Shown here piece after piece: positions 35,518 to 45,734 of a DNA stretch of 64,000 nt. Numbering within the stretch: position 1 is the first letter of the stretch; the number at the start of each line of letters is the position of its first letter. Source of the stretch: Reticulascus tulasneorum (lineage: Eukaryota > Ascomycota > Sordariomycetes > Glomerellales > Reticulascaceae); contig LSAX01000006.1 in NCBI GenBank assembly GCA_001557505.1, positions 3,570,721 through 3,634,720 of the forward strand. The letters are read 5' to 3'. Made by a program: the position numbers and the translations under genes. The notes under the pieces are model-generated. The model was not told the DNA's origin. It saw nothing but the letters and a program-made list of their open reading frames with translations, and did not search any database.

Positions 35518-36973
35518 CTAAACTCTTGCTGCTAACGAGTTGCTATCGTTCAACTGATAAATGAAGCTTTCGAGGCTTTGCGGCGCTAAGATTTCCATCA
35601 CCAGAACTTGTCGCCAAATCTCGATGGCTGCCTCTGGGGTTTCAACATGACAAAGAGCCATCACTCTCTTAATCTCAGCAATGATGAGAAATCTCTTGTT
35701 GGATTCCAAATGGAGACCTATCGTGATAAGAGCCCAAAGCTCTAGCTCTAAGAACGGCGAGAACTCTCGTAGCATCAACTGAGATGCAACGATCGACTGC
35801 AGCGGATCCATGTCGGCTGTGCTGAGTGAGAACCGCACTTTTAGCGCAGAGAGCAGGATGAGGCCAGCTAGGCGCACACGTTGCAAAGAAGGTCGGCGGG
35901 GAATCGATTGGAGGGCATGCATCGCAGGAACGAGCAACTTGATAGTCCCCATGTCGTCAGTCCAAAAGGCTGCATCATTGATATGACGATTAACGACGAA
36001 GGCCAAGGACGAAAGCCTTACCATGGCCTCGCCCAGGTCTGCATCAAGTCGCGGCAATATCGCCTGCAACCACGGTGTAGTGTCTTCCCTAACCCCGAGC
36101 GTGAACTCAGGGGGGAGGGGCAGCCCGGGAAGGCGGTCAATAACCGCATTTCCCGCCACATCAACCCTGTAAGTTTTAGTGCACTTTGTTGGCTAGAGTG
36201 AGGCGCGAGGATGCCTTACCAAGCTGCAAAGGCGACTGCGTTGAGCCCCAGATCCTGAAAACCACCTCTGAGCTTCGCAATAACTGCCAGGCCATTTGCG
36301 TGGTAGGCCCATCGCTCCCAGTTTTGGACGGTGACCTGAAAAATAAATTGACCAGTAAGCATTAGTGGAGGCAATGACTGTTGAGGGACATACGTCGTGG
36401 CATGCGAGACCCAGCACCGTCATGATGACACCCTCGCTTGTCTGATCAGCCTCGTTGCTTAGTCTTTCGGCAACTTGGTTCAGCGAGCGACTGTAGTATT
36501 TGCTAGCCTCCGGATAGTCTGTGAATTCTAGACCGCGGTGAAGAGAACCTGTGACCTGTCTCCTCCAGATTGCGGCGTTGGCTATGGTCAGATTCATTGC
36601 CGATGGGTGTCTGAGCCCCAGGTTGTTCCAGATGATTCGAAAGGGCCGCCACTTATAATCTGCCTCTATTATCGCTGGAATAGTCGTCAATAACCACCCA
36701 CATATTCAAGATGCGGGGAAAGCGACCATACTGAATCGAATCAACTCCCAACCTTCGTTGTCAATGTCGAAGCCACGTGGTAGCTGGGCTTAAGGCTTGG
36801 GGTACCTGACTGCGCATCTCAAGGGGGATCACAACGGGACGTTGTGGTTTTCGGCGTCTTGACCTACCAATATCATGCATGATATGGCGATGGACATGGC
36901 TCAGGATATGACTGTCTTTGGCGTCGTCCGGATGGGTATAGTTGACAAAGAGAAATGGAGGGCTAGGCGCCAT
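35518..36973 (-). CDS. Fungal-specific transcription factor-domain protein lacking a zinc cluster
   Basis: Model: 36973-36811, 36752-36732, 36674-36394, 36335-36220 and 36166-35518; introns 58, 57, 58 and 53 nt; 409 aa. The last two introns are secure: they restore CHD-VTVQNWERWAYHANGLAVIAKLRGGF and AFAAW-VDVAGNAVIDRLP, hallmarks of the fungal_trans_2 type domain. The first two, around a 21-nt exon, are the best fit but uncertain. The N terminus FLFVNYTHPDDAKD..HVHRHIMHDIGRSRRRK is also typical of the family. No Cys6 cluster is encoded, so it may act as a partner or cofactor of a DNA-binding regulator. It sits beside the MFS gene, same strand. Confidence 0.78.
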
Positions 36974-37518
36974 TGTAGCTATTTGAAAGACAAATACTCT
37001 TAATGACCTATGGCTGGGGAGGGGTTTAGAAAGAATCACAAGAGTTGTAGTCCTGGAGGACAAGTCCTCTGGGTAGGTTTAATAATCAAATATGAAGCCG
37101 GTGCTCCGTAAGCACATCCTGCTCGAGAGACACCCAATGCTGGAAAAACAAGCATCGCTGATTTGCCAGATTTTCGCTAGTCGAGCTTTTCTCGGTATCC
37201 ACCTGTACTAGCGGGAAGCGCCGTTAGTGAACATGTCAACACACAATGTACCTGGAGGTATGCAATATTTTCCCTTCTGACAGTGATCAAACTGGACATG
37301 CCTCAACTCTAAAGCAACTGAGTCAAGCGGACTAAGGCTAGCTGTATAAAACAACGACATATTGTGTATCTTATTCAGCAATGAATTAAATATCTCGGCA
37401 CCTTCCTTTGCTGGTGGTAGTGAGACTGTTTAGAGAAATGTAACCATATAATGTTGCTGCTACACTCCGCTCCACCAGCCATTCGCTAGGACTCTATATT
37501 TTCTTTGTTGTCTCATTA
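36974..37518. other. Intergenic
   Basis: Spacer between the MFS 3' end and the start of the transcription factor-domain gene, same strand. No ORF of note. Confidence 0.6.
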
Positions 37519-39586
37519 TTAAACTATCTGAGATCGCCTCTTGCTCTCTTTGACTTTAAATGCTTGCTTAGAATTATTCCCTCTGTCCAAACTCTCGTTC
37601 TTCGCGAAAAGACTGACGAGTAATCCGGCAGCAGCGATGCCAGTCAGAGCATACCAAACAGTTCTCAGACTGTCCGCGTATATATACCGGTAAACGACTT
37701 GTACATCCCTGGGAAATTTGTGAATAGCTTCGTAAGCACCAGCTGACTGACTCCCGGTTATTAGAAGCTCGCTTGGAATTCTGCCTTTCGCTATAGCATG
37801 GCGGAGAAAGCGATTGAACTCATTCTGGAACAATGTTCCACCGATAGCGACGCCTATAGCCTGGCCGACACTTCGGAAGAAGGTCAGCATGGAAGTGGCG
37901 ATCCCGAGGTCGTCGTCGACGGTAGCCGCTTGCACGGCATAGAGAGGTAACTGGAACAGGAAACCTCCACCAACTGCAGGTATGACTCGAAGCCCATACA
38001 AAATCCCGGCGGATGACTCGGGCTCCATGAGTGCGTTCAATCCTGTACCTGCAGTTAGGAGGATCCATGCCAACCAAGTGATTTTCTGAAACCGAAGCGA
38101 CCGGGCCACAAACATGCCACAAAACACCGCAGAAAGCGCCACTGGCGCGCTTTTATACCAAATATTAGCATGATGGATGGATAAATATTACAGTTATTCA
38201 ATCGGACATACCTGCCGGGTAGAGTCTCCGCTGAGGATTTGAAAAGAGGGTCACCACGAGCGCCAAGAAACTGTGCATATAGTTAGCAACCTTGAGGTTT
38301 TGCCCAGGAGAGCAAAAGCGATGGACAAACAAATATAATCATGTAGTAAGCAAATGCCCACAAAACTAGGCCGTGAATAAAGGAGCCGAAGAAACCTGTG
38401 TTGGCCGTGCGATTACTGAATATGCCCAGTGGGACCATGGGTTCCTCAGATACTTTCCATTCGATGCCGAGAAAAGCAACAAGACCCAAGACCCCTATGA
38501 TCAAAGGAGCCAAGACACTTGCAGACTTCCACGGGTTTGTGATTCCGCCAGTGGTAAGGCCGTACAACAGAAGCGTCATGGCTGCAACGAATACAGCCAT
38601 TCCAAGATAATCAACTCGGGCCAGCTTTGAGAGGAGGGACGATCTGTCCTCAACAAGATGGAGACCGTATATGATTCCAACGATGCTGAGAACACAAATG
38701 GGAATATTTATCCAGAACACCCAACGCCAAGAGGTGTACTCGCCAATGGCGCCACCCACGGGAACCTATATGGAGTAGTTAGATTATCTGCCAGCAAGAA
38801 CACAGAGTCGCAACACCTTCAAGAGCTGATACTGCGACGTATAGTCACCAACTAACTCAAGCGCCTAACTTACCCCTATATTTGTACCCAGTGCCCAAGC
38901 GAAAGCTCCCATGGCAAGATACTTTGGTCGTTCCCTGAGAGTCGTGATATCACTAATGATGACGGTGGTCATCGTCAAGCACCCGCCTCCGCCGAGACCT
39001 TGAACCACTCGAGCGCCTACTAGCCAGTCCACGTTCTGTGCGCAGCCGCAAAGAATACTGCCGAGGAGAAACATGCTGGTTGCGAATACCATGACCCATT
39101 TCCGGCCACTAGAACACTCGTTAGCAGCGGTAATTTATAGGAACGAATGGGCACCGTACAAAATCTCTGAAATTGATCCATATACCGGAACAACAACCTG
39201 TTATTCTCTTAGCCGGCTCGTCTGGCAAAAGTGCGATCGACGTTCTAGGAACTAACCGTCTGAGCCAGTAAGTATGACGTTCCCACCCAAAACGCCTCCA
39301 AACTGTTTCCATTGAGGGCGACTGTGATGGCGGGCAGAGTAGCAGCGACGATTACGGAATCCATAGCCACGCAGACAGAGGTAAGGCAAAGAACAAAGAC
39401 GGTCACCTTGAACTTGAAGGACTTTCCTTCGCTTTCAACTGGCGATTCCCCAGTCTTTTTGTCAATATCATCAGGAAAAGGCATAATCATAGTTAATGCA
39501 GCACTAATTGGCAATCCGTTATCCTCCAGGTCTGGTTGAGACGAGAGAGCCGAAAGGCTTGACGATTTATGGCCATTCATTGCCAT
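37519..39586 (-). CDS. MFS transporter, 14-TM drug/proton antiporter type
   Basis: Six exons: 39586-39257, 39197-39160, 39108-38874, 38765-38331, 38270-38212 and 38149-37519; introns 51-108 nt; 575 aa. The ATG at 39586 is the first in frame. A soluble N-terminal tail of about 60 residues precedes TM1 (VFVLCLTSVCVAMDSVIVAATLPAI). Motif A is split by an intron: YGSISEIFGRKWVM. RVVQGLGGGG and the WRWVFWINIPICV stretch place it in the DHA2/14-spanner group. FLGARGDPLFKSSAETLPG is assembled by splicing. Such pumps export small metabolites or xenobiotics at the plasma membrane. Placement among reductases suggests export or uptake of the cluster's compound. Confidence 0.9.
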
Positions 39587-40958
39587 TGTGTACGAATCTT
39601 GCAAACTCGCATAATCACAACCATTTGCCACTGTGAGAATAGGAACAACGACTTATTATATTGATTCTTGGCTCGTTATTCGTCTTTTCACGTAATTGCA
39701 AAGAACTGGAATCACCCCGAATCCCGGTCCCAGTCGCCTGTATATGTTGGCCGGATTCCTGTCAGATTAGTAAACAGCTGTACAGTACTACTTAGCACGG
39801 ATCGGAGGCTTTTACCTAGTAACGACACACTGGGGTTCGATTCTGCTTTATGGTCAAAGATATAACGTTCCCCGGAGCTAAAGTTGGCGTGGCCAATCGG
39901 TATTTTGCATTCATCAACGCTTTGGAAAGTACTACATGGGCTCGGAGGGTTGTAAGAATTGTTATGGTCAGAGTGTAGTGGCAAAGCTACATCCCGCATC
40001 CCGCTCTCCAGTTTCTACTTCTACTTTCTAGTGGCCAAAGACCAGATCGGTATGATTTTGCCAATTGAGAAGTGAGAAAGATAAAATCTTACCGAGTTTA
40101 AATTCGCCATTCCAGGAAAGAGAGGCACTGAGATCTCACTCTGAGCAAAAGCTGAGATCTAAACCTTTCCCTCCGCTTTCTAGATTACCCGCACCCGAAG
40201 AAACTCCGCCCCGCTGCATCATATCAGTAAACCGTGCATAGCGTTCTGACAATTTTACGCTGATAGCTCACAACGGTGAACACTGCCTATCATATCTCCT
40301 ACAAGGGTATTGCGGAAATTACAGATGTCGTCATGCTGTGGGCGTGGAAGTCGAGCTAATTCTGCTGCTACTGCATTGCGGTGGCCGGCCCTCGCATTCA
40401 GCCATCCATCTTGGACATGAACATGAACATGGTATGGTCTTCACTCCCAAGCCCTCGCCCTGATAAATCTGGATTCATTGGAGGAAATCGAGATTAAACG
40501 GCACGCTGCCAAAAGTGACTTACAGCCATGTCGGCTCCCGAGAAGGCCCAGCAAAAAGAAGTTTCAAATTTGTTATCAACTGCCGTTGACTAATAAGTGT
40601 TTGATCTTCGAGTTCCAAATCAAAAGACAGTGGGTGCCTCCTTGTTGCTCAACAATCCGGAGTAACGAGTCAGTGGCGCTTGATAACTAATCCGAAAACC
40701 TCACTAGAAATCGGCCGAGTTGTCGGCTTCGGGGAAATGTGAACCCCGCCCCTTCATTTCATATTAAACCCTGCCATATAGGGGTTTTGTAGTCGTTGTT
40801 GCATTCGAAGGTTCTGATCGGGCTAATGGCTCGCCCGAGCAATCGATGTTGAGAGTGCAGGCTGCGCTTGGTTGACGCGGCCTCAAGATAGCTGTGCTCA
40901 CATGACTAGAGGACGAAACGATGATTAGGTCGTTCTGTATGCCCCCTAGTTAAATGGC

Positions 40959-40966
40959 TATATATG
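40959..40966 (+). promoter_or_regulatory. TATA box of the SDR gene
   Basis: TATATATG overlaps the upstream in-frame ATG at 40964. That ATG therefore lies before any transcript start and cannot be the initiator, which supports the start at 41075. Confidence 0.6.
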
Positions 40967-41024
40967 CTTTGGGCCTTCATTTTCTTCAAATCGGACTCTT
41001 GCTCGCTCTTTAGACACACTGCTT

Positions 41025-41065
41025 CGACCCAAGACCAAGCTACGACCCAAGACCAAGTTACGACC
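41025..41065 (+). repeat. 18-nt tandem repeat in SDR leader
   Basis: CGACCCAAGACCAAGCTA (41025-41042) is followed by CGACCCAAGACCAAGTTA (41043-41060) and a partial third CGACC, just before the start codon. Confidence 0.8.
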
Positions 41066-41074
41066 AGCGAAACC

Positions 41075-41920
41075 ATGTCGAACACTAAACGATCAGTCCT
41101 GGTGACCGGCTGCTCAGATGGTGGTTTAGGCGCCGCAATGGCAATCGCATTTCACGAAGCGGGCCTGATGGTCTACGCTACAGCACGCAGCCTTCCCAAA
41201 ATGGCACAACTCTCTCGTCTCGGTATCAAAACACTCGAACTAGATGTACAATCCTCGGAGTCCATTGCGGCATGTGTTGGAAAAGTCTCTGAGCTCGATA
41301 TTCTGGTCAACAACGCTGGTGGCGGATATAATATGCCCGTGTCAGATCTCTCCATTGACGAGGGCAAGAAGATATTCGACCTAAACGTGTGGTCATACAT
41401 TGCTGTAACACAAGCCTTTTTGCCTTTACTGCTAAGGTCCAAAGGTGTGATTGTGAATCAGACATCTGTACTGTCTGTTGTAACAGTCCCATTCCAATCA
41501 GCATATACCGCCTCAAAGGCTGCGATGGCAATGTTCTCAGACTCTCAGCGACTAGAGCTGGCGCCGTTCGGGATTACAGTTATCGAATTGAAAACCGGGA
41601 TAGTAGACTCCAATTTTATGAAGAATAAGAACATCACCACGCAGACTTCTTTGCCAGAAGGCTCCATATACAAGCCAGCAAAGGAGGCAATCGAGAAGAT
41701 GATGCGTGGCGATGGGGTGGAGGACATGTCTGTCCCGGCGTCGCAGTGGGCGAAACAAGTTGTGCACGACGTGTTGAGAAAGAAGCCACCACCGGTGGTC
41801 TGGAGGGGTGCCCAGGCAGGTACTGCGAGGATTGGTACATTTTTGCCATTCGGAACGATGGATGCAAGGTTCAAGAAGTTGACTGGGATTGATGTACTTG
41901 AGCAGAAACTACGAGAGTGA
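41075..41920 (+). CDS. Short-chain dehydrogenase, AYR1-like
   Basis: Single exon, 281 aa, ATG in ACCATGT context. The cofactor motif TGCSDGGLG (11-19) matches the TGxxxGxG of classical SDRs in the form used by 1-acyldihydroxyacetone-phosphate reductases (AYR1). NNAG is at 78-81 and the catalytic YTASK at 143-147, with Asn127/Ser130 in VNQTS before it. Family members reduce acyl-DHAP or other keto lipids with NADPH, but fungal paralogues in gene clusters act on many ketones. It is divergent from the MFS transporter across 1.5 kb. Confidence 0.88.
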   Translation: MSNTKRSVLVTGCSDGGLGAAMAIAFHEAGLMVYATARSLPKMAQLSRLGIKTLELDVQSSESIAACVGKVSELDILVNNAGGGYNMPVSDLSIDEGKKIFDLNVWSYIAVTQAFLPLLLRSKGVIVNQTSVLSVVTVPFQSAYTASKAAMAMFSDSQRLELAPFGITVIELKTGIVDSNFMKNKNITTQTSLPEGSIYKPAKEAIEKMMRGDGVEDMSVPASQWAKQVVHDVLRKKPPPVVWRGAQAGTARIGTFLPFGTMDARFKKLTGIDVLEQKLRE

Positions 41921-42733
41921 GTAGATACGCCCTTCCATAGATTAGTTTGTTCCGCGGGTTTCAGTAGCTCAGAAACACAGTCTACGCATGTTTGAGTTCA
42001 AAACGTCCAGTAACACGCAGGGGAGTGAAGTTTATTACACATTGACTGCCCTCGGCTCCGCAAGCATGCAAGGCAGACTCTATTCCGTAAACGGTTACAA
42101 AAGAAAGTCTCACGAGAATCCATAGTTTCCCTCACATTTAGCTAGGTCCATTTGGCGCGGTAACTTTGATTTAATTTGGAAGTATTCAAGGTGCAACTCA
42201 TGTCATTTTGGCCCATCCCGGAAACTTCAATGCTCCTGGAACTCTAGCCGTTTCGTTTCTCTTCAAATCGCTTAAGTAGCAGCAGGCGAAGATGGAAGAA
42301 CCTGAGAAGAGAGTCAAATCGTCCTACCGCCCGGTCCGGACCCAAGGGTCTAACGGGGGATGAGCGCTGAATTTTTCGGGGTCTTGTTACAAACGGGGCA
42401 GTGTTCTCGAAGTCATTTGCGGATTTATCGTGTGTTGATGCTGCAGGGCGCTCCATGAACTCCCACATATTCGCAGGTGACTCGTTGATGCTTTTCTATG
42501 CGTTACTATGAAGATGCGGATACCGGGATGAGGAGTCTCCCCGAATCGGGACGTTGACTGATCAACATTGAACTAGTGAAATATGAGGCGGCCCCTGCAG
42601 CTAGAAATTTGCGCCAGATCTTGGCAATTGGTGGGCAAGACAATCGGCTAAACTTCATATCCAACGCCCCTCCACGCGACGAAAATAAAAAGCCAGAAGA
42701 TAATGGAGCAGAAGAACCAATAGTTTGCTCAGC
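41921..42733. other. Intergenic between convergent genes
   Basis: Between the 3' ends of the SDR and NmrA-like genes. Short ORFs only; CCGGTCCGGACC near 42330 is a CGG-type palindrome. No gene. Confidence 0.55.
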
Positions 42734-43696
42734 TCAAGGATTGAATATTCGTTGGAAAGTCTGCAATGGCTGCTCGGGGTTGAAGTCGAATAGGTGATTG
42801 TCTAACTTTCCGGATCCGTCTGCGACACCATACCCACTAGCCAATAGCCCCTTGACACTAAACATCATCTCGTCCAAGTCATTTTCGGCTAAGCGAGCCT
42901 CTTCTTGCTTCTCCTGAGCCCTTTTGAGTTCTAAGTACGTAACGTGGAACTCTTGGCCTTTTGCTGTTTCTAGAGCCGCTATCAGTTCACTTACCTCCCC
43001 TGTCCAGCCTTGGACGCGAAGAGTCCGCCCGGAACCATCAAACCCAAGGCCAAGAGAGTCGACGGTGTAACGCGCTATATCAGGTATGCTCGTGACACCA
43101 ACTCGCCTGTGCGGCCCGCCGTAAATCTGTGCACTGTTCTGTTGGTGATCAAACCCATAGAAACTATCTACAGCCCATTCCGTGAAAATGCCGGTTATCA
43201 TCAGTGTATACTGAAAACCAGGCGTCGCTGCTGCTTTCCTTCGAAGGTAAGCCCGGGTTGCCTGTTTATCGCGAAAATATCTCATGTCCTGGATTTCTCG
43301 CTGGGCAAGGTCGCTGTTCCATTCCGATGCGTAGAAGTGACGCACTCCGGCCGCGACAGCTGCCTCTACCATAGCAGGTTGAAAGATCATCAGAGGGTTA
43401 CCCACCGCCGAGATGACGTGCGTGAAACCTGTAAAACCCGACGAGTTAGTGTACCGAGCACAGACATGCAATCTAGAAGAGTTGATCTCGATGGCAAGGT
43501 CACCTTTATAAGCAGAGGGGTCGAAAAGCGAACTGCTGATCAGTTCGATGTTTAGGTTTTGAAACTTTTGGCCTCTGTCTGGTGTTGTCAAGACAGCGAT
43601 ACGCGCAAACAAAGCTTTTTGTCGCAACAGTTCCTGGAGAAGTGGCTGGCCAAGAACACCGCTTGCACCAATTAGCAAGATGGAGATTTTCGACAT
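42734..43696 (-). CDS. NmrA/isoflavone reductase-like NAD(P)-binding protein
   Basis: Exons 43696-43504 and 43428-42734; 295 aa. The 75-nt intron (43503-43429; GTGACC..ACAG, branch ACTAAC) has no stop and keeps the frame, so an unspliced reading also appears open. Removing it joins SAYKG to FTHVISAVGN, as in the family. The start is the ATG at 43696, directly before ISILLIGASGVLGQ (Rossmann loop GASGVLG, 10-16). Later marks are VEAAVAAGVRHFYASEWN and TGIFTEW. Members reduce double bonds of aromatic compounds or act as redox sensors; the substrate is unknown. It is divergent from the dihydroflavonol-reductase-like gene. Confidence 0.85.
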   Translation of the reverse strand: MSKISILLIGASGVLGQPLLQELLRQKALFARIAVLTTPDRGQKFQNLNIELISSSLFDPSAYKGDLAIEINSSRLHVCARYTNSSGFTGFTHVISAVGNPLMIFQPAMVEAAVAAGVRHFYASEWNSDLAQREIQDMRYFRDKQATRAYLRRKAAATPGFQYTLMITGIFTEWAVDSFYGFDHQQNSAQIYGGPHRRVGVTSIPDIARYTVDSLGLGFDGSGRTLRVQGWTGEVSELIAALETAKGQEFHVTYLELKRAQEKQEEARLAENDLDEMMFSVKGLLASGYGVADGSGKLDNHLFDFNPEQPLQTFQRIFNP

Positions 43697-44702
43697 GGCA
43701 AATGGCGCAGCTCGCGTGGGTAGTGTTGTCCTAACTGCGGGTTTAGCTGACGTCACAGTGGTCGCGGCTTTGAAACGTGATTAATATCATCTGACCCAAG
43801 AGGTTTAAATAGGGTTTTGACAGGCGAATTTCCAGGATCTGCTTCGTGGATTTATCATCACAAATGTCAAAAGCGCGCTTTAGCTCTGAACATCCTGTAA
43901 AGTCAGTTCCTTAGCAGGGAATTTCGGCGGATCCGGATATCTCGTGAAGTTCATGTTGCAGTTTCAAAATACAAAATTGCCGAATTCAGCCATCGCAACA
44001 GGGATCTGTTACAGGCAGATGCGGCTGAGTAAGGTCGCGACAGCTGTCATTGGTTCTGTCCTAGGGAGAGTTCCACGGCATCCATGATACCCCTGTTAAT
44101 CGGGATGCAAGTCCAACCCACATATATCCCCTTTAGGGCGAACTAGATGTGCGGGAGCTGGTAAGAAATCGATCTTGCGGATAAACCCCACCTCAGGGGC
44201 CAATAACAGAATCATGAATAACCTCACATAGTTCCTCTTCAGACGATGCTTGTCTCTTTCCCAAGACAACAGACCAATAGCTAGTCTAGTATCTAAATCA
44301 AGACAACTTCAACAGGGCGAGAATGATGGGCTTAATAATATCCAATACTTGCGATGTGTAATCTACGACGCTTGCGATGCGCTTGCCAAGCACATGTCGC
44401 TCAATCTGGCAGAGCTCAGCAATCCTGAAAAAATCTTCCAGATGGTTCCTTATCCGGGCAGGCACTATCTGAGATGTTCAGGGAACAATGGCATGTTAGT
44501 AATCGGAGCTTCGTAATCCAGCCCCCCAGGAGAAACATTGACAATATACGTCCCGTCCGGACCATGGCATGGCAAGGCTTTAAAAGTATATAAGAGAAAC
44601 AGGAGAGAACCGTGGTTAGAATTGAGAAGAGAACTACAAATCATAAGGCAACGACCAACAGACAATACTCGACTAATTAAAAAGTTCATTATAATACATT
44701 CA
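43697..44702. other. Intergenic, divergent promoter region
   Basis: One kb between the NmrA-like and DFR-like genes. It contains TTTCGGCGGATCCGGATA (about 43922-43939), a CGG/CCG arrangement of the type bound by Zn2Cys6 factors, and the DFR TATA box. Confidence 0.5.
44587..44594 (+). promoter_or_regulatory. TATA box of the DFR-like gene
   Basis: TATATAAG lies 116 nt upstream of the ATG at 44703. The reading frame upstream of that ATG has no other ATG. Confidence 0.6.
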
Positions 44703-45734
44703 ATGGCAGGCGACCTCGTTCTTCTCACAGGGTCCACTGGCTACCTGGGCTACTTAACCCTCATAAAGCTTCTCGACTCTGGATACAAAGTCCGCGCAGC
44801 TGTGCGTTCACAGTCCAAGATCGCCAAGATCGAGGCCGCACCTTCCTTCAAAGCGCTTCATACCTCTGTGGAATGGGTTATCGTTCCCGATATGACGGCC
44901 GACGGCGCTTACAACGAGGCTGTCAAGGGCGTCAGCTACGTTATTCATGTCGCCAGCCCAATTCCAACCTTCGGTGCTGAGCCGATCCCATTGGATAAAC
45001 TCGAAGAGTACTTTTATCGCCAAGCCACCAAGAGCGATATCGGTATGCTGGAGTCTGCTCGGCGCGCCGGTACCGTGAAACGCATCATCCTGACAAGCTC
45101 GGTGGTTGCAATCTTACCGTTTCCTCTCATGATGGGCACCGGAGACTTTAGTGTCGAGTATCACCCAGAGAATCGCATCCCGGACACGACTGGACCGTTC
45201 GAATTTGAGTTCCAGGCATACAGTGCCGGCAACGCAGCTGCTCTGAACGCGTCCGAGGCATGGATGGCTGCTAACACTCCCTCGTTCGACCTGATATCTA
45301 TCCTACCTGGGTGGATTTTTGGTCGGGATGAATTGATCACAGGGCTTGATAATTTCACTAAAGGCAGTACAAATGCCGTCCTACTCAGTCTTCTGACTGG
45401 CGTTAAGAACGAGATACCATACAATGGTAACGCTGTCCTCGGCGAAGACGTCGCTAGCATCCAAGTCCTGGCTCTTAACCCTAAGATTAAGGGTAATCAA
45501 AGCTTTACAGCTGCAATGGACTTTGAATGGGAAGATTCCAAAAGCATTGTCAAGAAACTGTTTCTCGAGGAGGTAGTAGATGGCAAGCTGAGCGTTGACG
45601 GCAAGCAGCCAACTCTGTTTATCAAGTGCCCAGGCAACAAGACTGAAGAGACTTTTGGATTCAAGTTCAGCACGTTGGAGAAGATTGTCAAGGCTGTTGC
45701 TTCACAGTATCTGGAGTTGTCAGCAGCAGTCTGA
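44703..45734 (+). CDS. Dihydroflavonol-4-reductase-like extended SDR with altered active site
   Basis: Single exon, 343 aa. The NAD(P) loop TGSTGYLG is at 9-16; YVIHVASP (79-86) and RIILTSSVVA (127-136) are family strands. The tail ISILPGWIFGRDEL matches fungal ketone/aldehyde reductases related to dihydroflavonol reductase. The catalytic tetrad normally reads YxxxK; here it is Y173-S-A-G-N177, so the lysine is replaced by asparagine (codon AAC). The enzyme may be inactive, use another proton relay, or serve as a binding protein. It closes the reductase/transporter group. Confidence 0.85.
   Translation: MAGDLVLLTGSTGYLGYLTLIKLLDSGYKVRAAVRSQSKIAKIEAAPSFKALHTSVEWVIVPDMTADGAYNEAVKGVSYVIHVASPIPTFGAEPIPLDKLEEYFYRQATKSDIGMLESARRAGTVKRIILTSSVVAILPFPLMMGTGDFSVEYHPENRIPDTTGPFEFEFQAYSAGNAAALNASEAWMAANTPSFDLISILPGWIFGRDELITGLDNFTKGSTNAVLLSLLTGVKNEIPYNGNAVLGEDVASIQVLALNPKIKGNQSFTAAMDFEWEDSKSIVKKLFLEEVVDGKLSVDGKQPTLFIKCPGNKTEETFGFKFSTLEKIVKAVASQYLELSAAV

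Larger units (their letters stand above)
39587..41074. other. Intergenic, divergent promoter region
   Basis: About 1.5 kb between the MFS gene (minus) and the SDR gene (plus). It contains several CGG/CCG triplets (for example ATCGGCCGAGTTGTCGG near 40708) that could be Zn2Cys6 sites, and repeated TGAGATCT near 40129-40160. It ends with the SDR TATA box and an 18-nt tandem leader repeat. Confidence 0.5.

Noticed and set aside
39770..39860. T-arm-like GGTTCGATTC as a tRNA gene
   Set aside because: No matching acceptor stem, D arm or anticodon arm can be built around it.
40964..41074. Upstream in-frame ATG for the SDR gene
   Set aside because: It overlaps the TATA box and would precede the transcript start; the extra 37 residues resemble no SDR N terminus.
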